Positions 1 to 7,848 are shown, counted from the first letter of the stretch. The stretch is DNA of 13,699 bases from CAYUKK01 sp964445305 (GCA_964445305.1 CAYUKK010000196.1:1-13699); one strand, 5' to 3'. A program made the numbers and translations. The notes: generated by a model not told the origin, from the letters alone.

Positions 1-5
1 GTTTT

Positions 6-34
6 TTGACAATTTTGGGGGCAACTCCTATAAT
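6..34 (+). promoter_or_regulatory. Consensus sigma-70-type promoter of the uppS operon
   Basis: A perfect -35 hexamer TTGACA (6-11) and a perfect -10 hexamer TATAAT (29-34) are separated by exactly 17 bp. The predicted transcription start lies 7 bases after the -10 box, at about position 41, which is the first base of the GTG start codon chosen for uppS. It would drive the whole uppS-cdsA-dxr-rseP-ispG-larE block. A perfect double-hexamer match at optimal spacing is unlikely by chance immediately before a gene, but the start site itself is inferred. Confidence 0.8.
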
Positions 35-40
35 GAACGG

Positions 41-826
41 GTGATTCCCGACCTTGAAGGATTTATCAAACGCGGCAGCCTGGAAGAAAAACTTATCCGG
101 CAGCTTGACCTGGCGCGGCTTCCCCGCCACGTGGCCGTGATCATGGACGGCAACGGACGCTGGGCTGAAGAGAGGCATCTGCCGCGCATCGAAGGTCATC
201 GGGCCGGGGCCAAAGCCGTGGGGGAGGTTGTCGAGGCCTGCGGCCGTTTGGGCATCCCTTTCCTCACCCTCTACGCTTTTTCGAAGGAAAATTGGAGGCG
301 TCCAAAAAGAGAAGTGAACAAGCTCTGGCAGTTGCTTGAGGATTATCTCCGCAAGGAAGACAAGCAATTGATAAAAAATGAGATTCGGCTCCTGGTCATC
401 GGGCAGAAGGAGGAAATTCCATCCACCGTTCGCCGTGAGCTAAAAAGAGTCGAAGAGCTGACCAAGTCTTTTGGCAAGCTGACCGTCGTCCTGGCCTTAA
501 ACTACAGCGGGCGGGCGGAAATCGTTGATGCGGTCAAAAACCTCCTCGCCGCTGGAGAAAAAGACCTGACTCGGCTTGATGAGGACATGTTTTCCCGCTA
601 CCTTTACACGGCTGGTCTTCCTGACCCGGACCTCTTGATCCGGACGAGCGGGGAGTTCCGGATTTCCAATTTCCTTCTCTGGCAAATTGCCTATGCTGAA
701 ATCTGGATAACCCCTGTCTACTGGCCTGATTTCAAGAAGAAGCATTTCCTCCAGGCCCTCCTCGATTACCAGAAAAGAGAAAGGAGGTTTGGCGCGATCC
801 ATGCCCGGACTCCCTGGAGGTCCTGA
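41..826 (+). CDS. uppS: Isoprenyl transferase (undecaprenyl diphosphate synthase)
   Basis: This cytoplasmic/membrane-associated cis-prenyltransferase adds isopentenyl units to farnesyl diphosphate to make the C55 carrier for peptidoglycan and O-antigen sugars. The 261-residue product has the family hallmarks: MDGNGRW at 35-41 with the catalytic Asp36, GHRAGAK at 52-58, LYAFSKENWRRP at 77-88, the diphosphate/Mg region RTSGE at 201-205 followed by RISNFLLWQIAYAE, and the C-terminal RERRFG. The length is normal (E. coli about 253). The start is GTG at 41: it gives a typical 34-residue lead-in to MDGNGRW and coincides with the predicted transcription start, but no Shine-Dalgarno precedes it. The frame is open to the left edge of the window, so an upstream start cannot be excluded. 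cdsA follows after 30 bases. Confidence 0.95.
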   Translation: MIPDLEGFIKRGSLEEKLIRQLDLARLPRHVAVIMDGNGRWAEERHLPRIEGHRAGAKAVGEVVEACGRLGIPFLTLYAFSKENWRRPKREVNKLWQLLEDYLRKEDKQLIKNEIRLLVIGQKEEIPSTVRRELKRVEELTKSFGKLTVVLALNYSGRAEIVDAVKNLLAAGEKDLTRLDEDMFSRYLYTAGLPDPDLLIRTSGEFRISNFLLWQIAYAEIWITPVYWPDFKKKHFLQALLDYQKRERRFGAIHARTPWRS

Positions 827-856
827 CCTCCTTCCTGTGTTAGCCTGTTCCCTCCC

Positions 857-1666
857 ATGAACCTCAGGAAGCGGTTACCTACGGCGCTCATTCTTTTGGG
901 CCTCTTGTTTTTGCTCATCCAGTACGGGACGAGGCTGGTCATTTTTCTCGTCCTTCAGGCCGTCATTCTCGCCGCTCTTGTCGAGTTTTATAACCTGGCT
1001 CGTAAAAAGAAGCTCCATCCCCAGCACTTCCTGGGCGCCTGTTTGGTCCTCCTTATTGGTCTCTCTTTTTTCTTCCGCCCAACCATCCCTTTGGATTTGG
1101 CCCTCTTTGCTGCTCTTTTTATCGCGGGCCTCTACTACCTTTTGACCTTCCGCCAGCTCGAGCATTTGCCCTTTTTTACCCAGTCGATTGCGGTCACCTT
1201 TTTTGGAGTGGTTTATCTGGGTTTTACCCTTAATTATCTTTTCCTCCTCCGTTTCGAAAGGGGAGCCTTCACCATCTATTTTCTTTGTTCAATCATTTTT
1301 CTAGGTGATACGGGCGCTTATTTCATCGGCAAACTCTTCGGCCGGCACAGGATGACGCCGTTGGCCAGCCCCAAGAAGACGTGGGAAGGAAGCGTGGCTG
1401 GGATTCTTTTTGGCGTCCTGGGCGCCTGGCTGGCCCAGGCGCTCCTCCTCAAGGAAATCGAGCTCTGGCGGGCGCTCGTCTGCGGCGCCCTTGTTCACGC
1501 CGTTGCCCAGATGAGCGACCCTCTGGAGTCGCTTTTCAAGCGGGCCGTCGGAGTGAAGGATTCGTCGAACATGCTGCCGGGTCACGGCGGTTTCCTCGAC
1601 AGGATGGATAGTTTCATCCTGGCTGCGCCGTTCTTCTATTATTTTATCCGGTATTTCTGGCCATGA
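857..1666 (+). CDS. cdsA: Phosphatidate cytidylyltransferase (CDP-diglyceride synthase)
   Basis: This integral inner-membrane enzyme makes CDP-diacylglycerol from phosphatidic acid and CTP, the branch point to all major bacterial phospholipids. The 269-residue protein is a chain of hydrophobic membrane segments. It carries the conserved GDTGAYFIGKLFGRH block from residue 150 with SPKKTWEGS shortly after, and the full C-terminal family signature at about residues 225-251 (SLFKR, four residues, KD, then PGHGGFLDRMD), whose acidic residues coordinate metal. The ATG at 857 is the first start in frame and gives a normal N terminus (basic residues, then a membrane helix); no clear Shine-Dalgarno precedes it. 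Its stop overlaps the dxr start as ATGA, which implies translational coupling. uppS-cdsA-dxr-rseP is a widely conserved bacterial gene order. Confidence 0.95.
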   Translation: MNLRKRLPTALILLGLLFLLIQYGTRLVIFLVLQAVILAALVEFYNLARKKKLHPQHFLGACLVLLIGLSFFFRPTIPLDLALFAALFIAGLYYLLTFRQLEHLPFFTQSIAVTFFGVVYLGFTLNYLFLLRFERGAFTIYFLCSIIFLGDTGAYFIGKLFGRHRMTPLASPKKTWEGSVAGILFGVLGAWLAQALLLKEIELWRALVCGALVHAVAQMSDPLESLFKRAVGVKDSSNMLPGHGGFLDRMDSFILAAPFFYYFIRYFWP

Positions 1667-2820
1667 AAAACGTCACGGTCCTCGGTTCCACAGGTTCGAT
1701 CGGCACAAACGCCCTTGAGCTCATCGCCAGCCTCCGGGACCGGTTCGCTGTCGTTGGGCTGGCCGCCGGGGCGAACACCTCCCTTCTCCTTCGTCAGGTG
1801 GAAAAATTCCGGCCCAAGATTGTTTCGGTTAAGAGTGCTGAAGCCGCGCACAGGCTTCAATCGCTTCTCCGGGATTCGACCATCCAGGTCGTCCACGGCA
1901 CAGAGGGCGCCGAAGAAGTGGCCCGTTTTCAAGAAAACGAGATTGTTATTTCGGCCATCACCGGAATTGACGGGTTGAGGCCAACTCTGGCCGCCATCCG
2001 GGCTGGGATGAGAGTCGCTCTGGCCAACAAGGAATCGCTCGTCGTGGCAGGGGCAATCCTGCAGCGTGAAGCCAAGGCGTCGGGAGCGGAAATCATCCCC
2101 GTTGATAGCGAACATTCTGGAATTTTCCAATGTCTGGCCAAAGAAAGTCGTTCCGACATCCGCCGGGTCATCCTGACCGCCTCGGGCGGTCCCTTTTTTC
2201 AGACGCCGTTGGCGGAAGTGAGAAACAAGAGCGTTGAGGAAGTCCTGGCTCACCCTCGCTGGAAAATGGGGAAGAAGGTGACCGTGGATTCAGCGACTTT
2301 GATGAACAAGGGGCTCGAGCTCATCGAGGCTCGTTGGCTGTTCGGCCTGGCGCCCGATCAGCTGGCGATCCTCATCCATCCCCAGAGTATTGTCCACTCC
2401 CTGGTCGAGATGTGCGATGGTTCAACTCTCGCTCAGCTCAGCTGGCCTGATATGAAAATCCCCATTCAGTACGCCTTAACCTATCCGGAGCGGGTTGATT
2501 CCGGGTTGCCGAGGCTTGAGCTCGAGCGCGTCAATCACCTCGAATTCTATGAGGTCGACGAGAGGAGGTATCCGCTCGTCAAGCTGGCGCGCCAGGCCCT
2601 TGAATCTGAGAAAAGCCTCCCCGTCGCCCTCAACGCGGCTAACGAGGTGGCCGTCGGAGCATTCCTCGACCGGCGGATCGGGTTTTCCGCCATCGCCGAA
2701 GTCATCCACCTTTCGCTCCAAAGTCACCGTCTTCGGGAAGTCAACAGCCTTGAGGAAGTTTTTGCCGTCGACGCTGAAGTCAAGCGGCAAACACAAACCA
2801 TCATCGCGAAAAGGTATTGA
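1663..2820 (+). CDS. dxr: 1-deoxy-D-xylulose 5-phosphate reductoisomerase
   Basis: Dxr (IspC) is the first committed enzyme of the MEP isoprenoid pathway: it rearranges and reduces DXP to 2-C-methylerythritol 4-phosphate using NADPH and a divalent metal. The 385-residue product starts with the nucleotide-binding loop GSTGSIG (8-14), then shows ANKESLVVAG, DSEHSGIF with metal ligands Asp148 and Glu150, LTASGGPF, and VDSATLMNKGLE with Ser210, Asn215, Lys216 and the third metal ligand Glu219. HPQSIVHSLVEMCDGS and the late NAANEVAVGAFL are also intact. The length is close to the family norm (about 400). The ATG overlaps the cdsA stop by four bases. Every catalytic residue I can place is present, so the enzyme should be active and, in principle, a fosmidomycin-type target. 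Confidence 0.97.
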   Translation: MKNVTVLGSTGSIGTNALELIASLRDRFAVVGLAAGANTSLLLRQVEKFRPKIVSVKSAEAAHRLQSLLRDSTIQVVHGTEGAEEVARFQENEIVISAITGIDGLRPTLAAIRAGMRVALANKESLVVAGAILQREAKASGAEIIPVDSEHSGIFQCLAKESRSDIRRVILTASGGPFFQTPLAEVRNKSVEEVLAHPRWKMGKKVTVDSATLMNKGLELIEARWLFGLAPDQLAILIHPQSIVHSLVEMCDGSTLAQLSWPDMKIPIQYALTYPERVDSGLPRLELERVNHLEFYEVDERRYPLVKLARQALESEKSLPVALNAANEVAVGAFLDRRIGFSAIAEVIHLSLQSHRLREVNSLEEVFAVDAEVKRQTQTIIAKRY

Positions 2821-2822
2821 AC

Positions 2823-4160
2823 ATGGGAACGCTCGCTGGAACAATCATCGCCTTCATCATTGTCTTTGGTATCCTTGTTTTCATCCATGAATTCGGCCAT
2901 TTTTCCATGGCCAAACTGGTCGGCATCCGCGTCGAGACTTTTTCTTTCGGCTATGGCCGGAGGCTTTTTGGGTTCCGGCGGAAAGGGACGGATTACCGGG
3001 TTAGTCTCATCCCTATGGGTGGCTATGTCAGGTTTCTGGGTGAAGGAGAAACGGGTGCTGAAGACAAGGGAAGCCTTCCCCAAGACCATTATCTGGCCAA
3101 AAAGCGATACCAGCGGTTCCTCGTTTTAGTCATGGGGTCGGTCATGAATATCCTCCTCGCTCTGACCATTTCCTCCGTCATCAACATGGCCGGCGTGGAC
3201 GTGTGGGCTTACCAGGAAGAGAAACCGGTCATTGGCTGGATAGAAGCTGGCTCGCCGGCCGAGAAAGCCGGGTTCAGGCTGGGCGATGAAATTCTCGCCA
3301 TCGCGGGAAGGACGACACGGACCTGGGCAGATGTGGAGCTGGCCATTGGCACCAAGCCAAATCGCCTGCTCAAGGTCGAGGTCCGACGGGCGGGCGAGGT
3401 CATAGAACTCTATCTCAAGACAGAGAAGAGGACACGTTACGCTCTCGGCTATGCCGGCTTCAGCGGTCGGTTCCTGACCCAGGTTCGGATGGTCAAGCCC
3501 GGCTCGCCAGCAGAGAAAGGGGGGCTCGAACAGGGCGATGTCATCCTGGCTATCGACGGTCAGCCGATTTATTTTTATCAGTTTGTCGAGTTCATTGAAA
3601 AGAGCGCCGGCCGCGAGCTCGAGTTCCGCATCAACCGGAAGGGAAAGGAAATGACGCTCAAGATCACGCCCCAGCTTGAGGGCAAAGTCGGCCGCATCGG
3701 GATTTACCAGGAGCCGCAGACGATCCAGAAAAAATTCGGGCTTTTTGCCGCCATCGGACAGAGCTTTAAGGAGAACACGCGGAACGCCTTCCTCGTCATC
3801 CGGTTCGTTAGAGACCTCATCGTCGGTCAGGCTTCGACCCAACAGCTCGGCGGGCCGCTGGAGATTGCCAGTTTTTCTTACGCAGCCCTACAGATGGGGT
3901 TCCTGGCTATGCTCAGCTGGATAGGCTTCATCAGCCTTCAGCTCGGCATCATCAACCTCCTCCCCATCCCTGTTTTCGACGGCGGTCAGATTTTCGTCCT
4001 TGCCCTGGAAGGCCTTTTCCGTCGCGACTTCAGCCCAAGGGTTCGTCAGATCTGGATGCAGATAGGTTTCGCCATCTTCGTCTTCCTCATCGTCTTCATC
4101 ATCCTGAACGATATCGTCAAGCGCATGCCCCGGGGCTGGGAAAGCCTCATTCCCTGGTGA
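2823..4160 (+). CDS. rseP: RIP metalloprotease RseP (site-2 protease)
   Basis: This zinc-dependent intramembrane protease cuts substrates such as anti-sigma factors and leftover signal peptides within the inner membrane. The 445-residue product has the zinc motif HEFGH at 22-26 inside the first membrane helix. Two tandem PDZ domains follow in the periplasmic part (about 130-205 and 213-290, each with a GSPAEK-G-G entry and a GD-IL-I strand). The third zinc ligand is Asp386 in NLLPIPVFDGG, and hydrophobic C-terminal helices follow. A TTG six bases upstream (2817) overlaps the dxr stop, but I prefer the ATG at 2823 because AAAGG at 2810-2814 sits at normal Shine-Dalgarno distance from it. No anti-sigma factor gene is in the window, so its substrate is unknown. 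Confidence 0.94.
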   Translation: MGTLAGTIIAFIIVFGILVFIHEFGHFSMAKLVGIRVETFSFGYGRRLFGFRRKGTDYRVSLIPMGGYVRFLGEGETGAEDKGSLPQDHYLAKKRYQRFLVLVMGSVMNILLALTISSVINMAGVDVWAYQEEKPVIGWIEAGSPAEKAGFRLGDEILAIAGRTTRTWADVELAIGTKPNRLLKVEVRRAGEVIELYLKTEKRTRYALGYAGFSGRFLTQVRMVKPGSPAEKGGLEQGDVILAIDGQPIYFYQFVEFIEKSAGRELEFRINRKGKEMTLKITPQLEGKVGRIGIYQEPQTIQKKFGLFAAIGQSFKENTRNAFLVIRFVRDLIVGQASTQQLGGPLEIASFSYAALQMGFLAMLSWIGFISLQLGIINLLPIPVFDGGQIFVLALEGLFRRDFSPRVRQIWMQIGFAIFVFLIVFIILNDIVKRMPRGWESLIPW

Positions 4161-4167
4161 GGAGGGG

Positions 4168-5262
4168 ATGATTTTTCCTCGCCGTAAGACCAAACAAATT
4201 CATGTCGGTGGCGTCGCCATCGGCGGTGGAGCTCCCATCGTTGTCCAATCCATGGTCAAAACGCACACGCACGACGTCGAAGCAACGGTCGCCCAGATTC
4301 GCAAGCTCGAAAGAGCTGGCTGCGAAATCGTTCGAGTGGCTGTTCCGGATGAGCGAGCTTCCAGGGCCCTGCCGTCCATCCTGCCGCGCGTTTCCATACC
4401 CGTGATTGCGGACATCCATTTTGACTATCGCCTGGCCCTTGCCTCGCTCGAAGCCGGTGTCCATGGTCTTCGCCTCAACCCCGGAACAATCGGCCCAAAG
4501 GAAAAAATAAGGGTGGTGGTAGAAGCGGCCAGGGAAAGAAAAATTCCCATCCGCATCGGCGTAAACTCCGGCTCTCTGGAGAAAGACCTCCTCCACCGCT
4601 ATGGGGGCGCGACGCCCGAGGCCATGGTCGAAAGCGCCCTCCGGCATATTAGTTTTCTCGAGGATAGGGGTTTTGATTTAATCAAGGTCTCCCTCAAAGC
4701 TTCAGATGTGGGGAGGACGGTCGAAGCTTACCGTCAGTTGGCCAAAAAAGTCGCCTATCCTTTTCACGCCGGGATCACCGAAGCGGGAGGTCTCCCTCGT
4801 GGAACGATCAAATCTTCAGTCGGGCTGGGGATTCTGCTCAGTGAAGGCCTGGCCGACACCATCCGGGTGTCTTTGACCGCTCCGCCAGAGGAAGAGGTGC
4901 GGGTCGCCTACGCCATCCTGGAGAGCCTTGGCTTGCGGACGAGGGGAATCAACCTCATTTCTTGCCCCATCTGCGGCCGGGCCGAGGTGGACATGATGAA
5001 AATTACGCGGGCGATAGAGAAGAAACTCGCCTCCGTCGAGGCTCCCTTGACCGTGGCCATCATGGGCTGCATGGTCAACGGCCCGGGCGAAGCCAAGGAG
5101 GCGGATATTGGACTTGCCTGCGGCCGGGGAGTGGGGGTCATCTTCAAGAAGGGCCGGCTCTTTCGCCGAATCGAGGGAGAAAGAGAAATCATTCGAGAGT
5201 TCGTCGAGGAAGTAAGAAGAATGGCTGTTCAGGCCAAGCAAGAAAAGGGGAAAACGGGATGA
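4168..5262 (+). CDS. ispG: 4-hydroxy-3-methylbut-2-en-1-yl diphosphate synthase (flavodoxin/ferredoxin type)
   Basis: IspG (GcpE) is a 4Fe-4S enzyme that reductively opens the cyclic intermediate MEcPP to HMBPP, the penultimate step of the MEP pathway. The 364-residue protein starts with the family-typical RRKTKQIHVG and GGGAPIVVQSM and continues as a TIM-barrel-type domain (ADIHFDYRLAL, LRLNPGTIG). The C-terminal cluster domain has cysteines 266 and 269 (SCPICGR) and 301 (GCMVNGPGE), with Glu308 as the expected fourth ligand. The short bacterial form is present, without the plant-type insert. The Shine-Dalgarno is strong (GAGGAGG, 4159-4165) but unusually close to the ATG, with about two bases between; no better start is visible. 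Its stop overlaps larE as ATGA. It completes a second MEP step in this operon alongside dxr. Confidence 0.96.
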   Translation: MIFPRRKTKQIHVGGVAIGGGAPIVVQSMVKTHTHDVEATVAQIRKLERAGCEIVRVAVPDERASRALPSILPRVSIPVIADIHFDYRLALASLEAGVHGLRLNPGTIGPKEKIRVVVEAARERKIPIRIGVNSGSLEKDLLHRYGGATPEAMVESALRHISFLEDRGFDLIKVSLKASDVGRTVEAYRQLAKKVAYPFHAGITEAGGLPRGTIKSSVGLGILLSEGLADTIRVSLTAPPEEEVRVAYAILESLGLRTRGINLISCPICGRAEVDMMKITRAIEKKLASVEAPLTVAIMGCMVNGPGEAKEADIGLACGRGVGVIFKKGRLFRRIEGEREIIREFVEEVRRMAVQAKQEKGKTG

Positions 5263-6116
5263 GCTCCCGTCCCGTCGTTCCGGCTATAACCCGGGCCAAG
5301 CTCGATAAGTTGCGCCGCATTCTTCGCCGAATGAAAAGTGTCCTTGTGGCCTATTCCGGCGGCGTGGATAGCACGTTGCTTCTCCAGGTGGCCTCTGACG
5401 TCCTGGGGAAAAATGTCCTGGCTGTCATCGCCACCTCCGAGACCTATCCGCGGCAGGAAATTGAAGCGGCACGGAAATTGGCCAGAAAAGTTGGTGTCCG
5501 GCATCTCCTCATCAAAACGGATGAGCTCAAAAACCCGGACTTCGTCCGCAACACGCCTCTCCGCTGCTACCACTGCAAGAAGGAGCTTTTCTCCAAGCTT
5601 AAAGAAATTGCGGCTCAACGCTCCATTCCCTTTGTCCTCGACGGAGCCAATGAGGAGGACCGCCGGGACTTTCGGCCTGGCTCCCGAGCTGGAAAGGAGC
5701 TCGGAATCCGCTCTCCCCTCCAGGAAGCTCGACTGAACAAAAAAGAGATAAGGCTTCTCTCTAAGGCGATGGGACTTCCCACGTGGAACAAACCCTCCCT
5801 GGCTTGCTTGTCCTCCCGCTTCCCCTACGAAACGCCGATCGAGCCGAAAAACCTTGTTCGCGTCGAGAAAGCGGAAAATTATCTGCGGCGATTGGGGTTC
5901 AAGCAGGTCCGAGTCAGGCACCATGGTCAGACAGCCCGAATTGAGATTCTGCCTGAGGAATTTCATAAGCTTTTCTCCAGCGAGAAAAGAGTCAAGATTT
6001 ACCGTCGGCTCAAGAAGCTCGGCTACATCTATGTTACTCTCGACCTGGCCGGCTATCGGTCGGGGAGCATGAACGAAGTGCTCCGGGTGAAGGGAGCCCG
6101 AAGTCCTATCCTGTAA
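5259..6116 (+). CDS. larE: LarE-type ATP-dependent sulfur transferase (PP-loop family)
   Basis: LarE family proteins adenylylate a substrate and insert sulfur; in lactobacilli LarE sulfurises the pyridinium precursor of the nickel-pincer cofactor of lactate racemase. The 285-residue product has the PP-loop SGGVDST at 33-39 and the family block LACLSSRFPY around Cys183, which corresponds to the sulfur-donating cysteine. It also has an RCYHCKK motif with Cys103 and Cys106. Three such cysteines would fit the iron-sulfur-cluster subtype reported for some LarE homologues rather than the sacrificial single-cysteine type (inference). The start ATG overlaps the ispG stop, so the two are translationally coupled. 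No larA, larB or larC is in the window, so the physiological product is unknown. The 3' end overlaps the convergent dehydrogenase gene by 11 bases. Confidence 0.85.
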   Translation: MSSRPVVPAITRAKLDKLRRILRRMKSVLVAYSGGVDSTLLLQVASDVLGKNVLAVIATSETYPRQEIEAARKLARKVGVRHLLIKTDELKNPDFVRNTPLRCYHCKKELFSKLKEIAAQRSIPFVLDGANEEDRRDFRPGSRAGKELGIRSPLQEARLNKKEIRLLSKAMGLPTWNKPSLACLSSRFPYETPIEPKNLVRVEKAENYLRRLGFKQVRVRHHGQTARIEILPEEFHKLFSSEKRVKIYRRLKKLGYIYVTLDLAGYRSGSMNEVLRVKGARSPIL

Positions 6117-7068
6117 CGAGGTTGTCGGGGCGTTCTCCACGAAGCCCCTGGACGAGGTTTCGAGCTGCCGTCATGGCCATGCGGAGCCGGGTTTCGTCGG
6201 TAGCGCTCCCGATATGGGGGAGGAGAACGACGTTATCCAGCTTGAGGAGCTGGGGGTGGATTTCCGGCTCCTTCTCGTAAACATCGAGCCCCGCTGCCCA
6301 GATATCCCGGCGGGCCAGGGCTTGGGCCAGGGCCGCCTCATCGACGATCGGCCCCCGGGCAACGTTGACGAGGATTGCTTCTTTTTTCATCAAGGCGATT
6401 TTTTCGGCTGAGAGAAGGTGGACGGAGGAAGCGTTGAGCGAGGCATGGACGGACACGACATCTGAGGTGGCTAAAAGCTCCTCCAGGGGGAGAAAGGACA
6501 CTCGGTTTGAAGCTTCTTCCTCAGCGCTTAGCCGGTTTAAATCAAAGTAGACAACCTCCATCCGGAAAGACTGAGCCCGCCGGGCGACGGCGCGGCCGAT
6601 CCTGCCCAGCCCGATGATTCCCAGTCGTTTGCCGCTTATTTCACGGCCGAGGAAGAGGTCGAGCTGCCAGCCTCGAAACCTCTTATTCCGAGTAAACCTA
6701 TCGGCTTGTGGGATTTTTCGCGCGGTGGCCAGGATGAGCGCCCAGGTCAAGTCCGCCGTGGCCTCCGTCAGAACGCCAGGCGTGTTGGTGACAAGAATGC
6801 CCCGCTGGCGAGCCGTGCCGATGTCGATGTTGTCAAAGCCAACGGCACAGTTGGCGATTATCCTAAGCCGGGGTGCTGCCTCCATCACCTGGCGGTCGAT
6901 GATATCGGTGAGGAGGCAGAACAGGCCATCTTTGTCCCGGATGCTCTCGATAAGTTGTGCTCGGGAGAGCCCGCGGCGCGCTCTGCCGCCCTCGACGCTG
7001 GCGTGCTCCCTTAAGTAGGCGAGGACTTGAGGAAAGATTTTTTGGGTAATCAAAGCCTTCGGCTTCAT
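6106..7068 (-). CDS. D-2-hydroxyacid dehydrogenase, glyoxylate/hydroxypyruvate reductase-like
   Basis: This is an NAD(P)-dependent dehydrogenase of the D-isomer-specific 2-hydroxyacid family, closest in feel to glyoxylate reductase (GyaR) and hydroxypyruvate reductases. The 320-residue protein shows ANCAVGFDNID (substrate side), the Rossmann motif GLGRIG at 153-158, and an Asp at 176 at the end of the second strand, which suggests NAD(H) over NADP(H). The catalytic set is Arg238 (VNVARGPIVDE), Glu267 (DVYEKEPE) and His285 (LPHIGSAT). There is no C-terminal ACT or regulatory domain, so it is not a full-length 3-phosphoglycerate dehydrogenase. Its ATG overlaps the stop of the upstream nucleoside phosphorylase-like gene by four bases. 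The exact substrate cannot be read from the sequence; D-lactate or another 2-keto acid remains possible. Confidence 0.88.
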   Translation of the reverse strand: MKPKALITQKIFPQVLAYLREHASVEGGRARRGLSRAQLIESIRDKDGLFCLLTDIIDRQVMEAAPRLRIIANCAVGFDNIDIGTARQRGILVTNTPGVLTEATADLTWALILATARKIPQADRFTRNKRFRGWQLDLFLGREISGKRLGIIGLGRIGRAVARRAQSFRMEVVYFDLNRLSAEEEASNRVSFLPLEELLATSDVVSVHASLNASSVHLLSAEKIALMKKEAILVNVARGPIVDEAALAQALARRDIWAAGLDVYEKEPEIHPQLLKLDNVVLLPHIGSATDETRLRMAMTAARNLVQGLRGERPDNLVTG

Positions 7069-7799
7069 GGCTTTGGCTCGGCTGGTATTCGGGGAGTTTT
7101 CAGGCTGTCAAGAAACGGAAAAAAATAACGCTCAATGGTCTCGCGGAGGAGAAAAGGGGGAAAATGGTCATTCCATACCCCGGAGAAGAGCTCATCGCTG
7201 ACGACCGTCAGGCCGGCTGCTTCGATACCGCGGTAGCGAGCGAGAGCAAAGACCGCAGAAGCCTCCATATCGACCACGTCGATATGCCTGTCCCGCATCT
7301 TCTTGAGCCAAGTCTGCGTCTCCCGGTAGGGAGCGTCCGTGGAGACCGTTGCGGCCAGGGAAAAGGGAAGACCCCGATGGCCGAGAGTTTGCACCACCTC
7401 GCCGGTCAGGACAGGGGAGGGGAAGAAAGTTCTTTGGCGCGGAAAATAGTGACGCGATGTTCCTTCATCAGCGAGGGCTTGCCGCAGAACCACCACCTGG
7501 CCGATTCGAAGCCCGGGCTTAAGCGAGCCGCAGAAACTGAGGAGGAGAATCTTTTGAACTCCGGAGGCGATGAGCCTTTCCAGCCACAAAACAGCCGCCG
7601 GAGCTCCGACGAGTCGATAGAGAATTATCCCACCGGAAAGTGTGTAAACATGGTCATTTCTTGGCCAGGGGCCTGGGGAGGCGCTTTTTTCGATGGCCGC
7701 TTGAAGAAGAGAAGGGAAAGGGTCAAACGGAATATAGAGACAGAAAGAGGGCACGTTTTTGGCGAGGGGTCGTGGGTTGACGATGGAATCTGAGAGCAC
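7065..7799 (-). CDS. Nucleoside phosphorylase-fold protein (PNP/UDP phosphorylase superfamily)
   Basis: The 244-residue product belongs to the superfamily of purine nucleoside and uridine phosphorylases and MTA/SAH or futalosine nucleosidases, which cleave the N-glycosidic bond of nucleosides. Visible motifs are GAPAAVLWLERLIASG (66-80), LLSFCGSLKPGLRIGQVVV (glycine-rich loop near 91), DEGTSRHY, the STDAPYRE segment, VVDMEAS at 175-181 with the ribose-contacting Met178/Glu179 pair, and the late catalytic-type Asp202 (VVSDEL). The usual N-terminal GDP-x-R phosphate-binding motif is not obvious, so phosphorolysis versus hydrolysis and base preference are open. The start is GTG at 7799, the first after an in-frame stop, with a weak AAAAAAAGG just upstream; a GTG at codon 16 is an alternative. 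It is translationally coupled to the dehydrogenase gene downstream. Confidence 0.8.
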   Translation of the reverse strand: MLSDSIVNPRPLAKNVPSFCLYIPFDPFPSLLQAAIEKSASPGPWPRNDHVYTLSGGIILYRLVGAPAAVLWLERLIASGVQKILLLSFCGSLKPGLRIGQVVVLRQALADEGTSRHYFPRQRTFFPSPVLTGEVVQTLGHRGLPFSLAATVSTDAPYRETQTWLKKMRDRHIDVVDMEASAVFALARYRGIEAAGLTVVSDELFSGVWNDHFPPFLLRETIERYFFPFLDSLKTPRIPAEPKP

Positions 7800-7848
7800 G
7801 GCCTTTTTTTATCAAAAGCGTTCGGCTAAATCAAATCAATACGGTGGG

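Noticed and set aside
1639..2253. Long open frame on the minus strand opposite dxr (about 204 codons)
   Set aside because: It is a shadow of dxr, whose protein is fully conserved with all catalytic residues; the opposite product resembles no family and has no start signals.
3126..3842. Minus-strand frame of about 238 codons opposite rseP
   Set aside because: It lies within the two PDZ domains of rseP and its acidic, low-complexity product looks like an antisense reading.
4962..5258. N-terminal extension of the larE frame into ispG
   Set aside because: This stretch encodes the conserved iron-sulfur domain of IspG in another frame. The ATG at 5259 gives the normal LarE N terminus and a standard ATGA overlap.
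5229..6140. Minus-strand open frame of about 303 codons opposite larE
   Set aside because: larE motifs (PP-loop and cysteines) are intact on the plus strand. The minus frame has no recognisable domain and would overlap two real genes.
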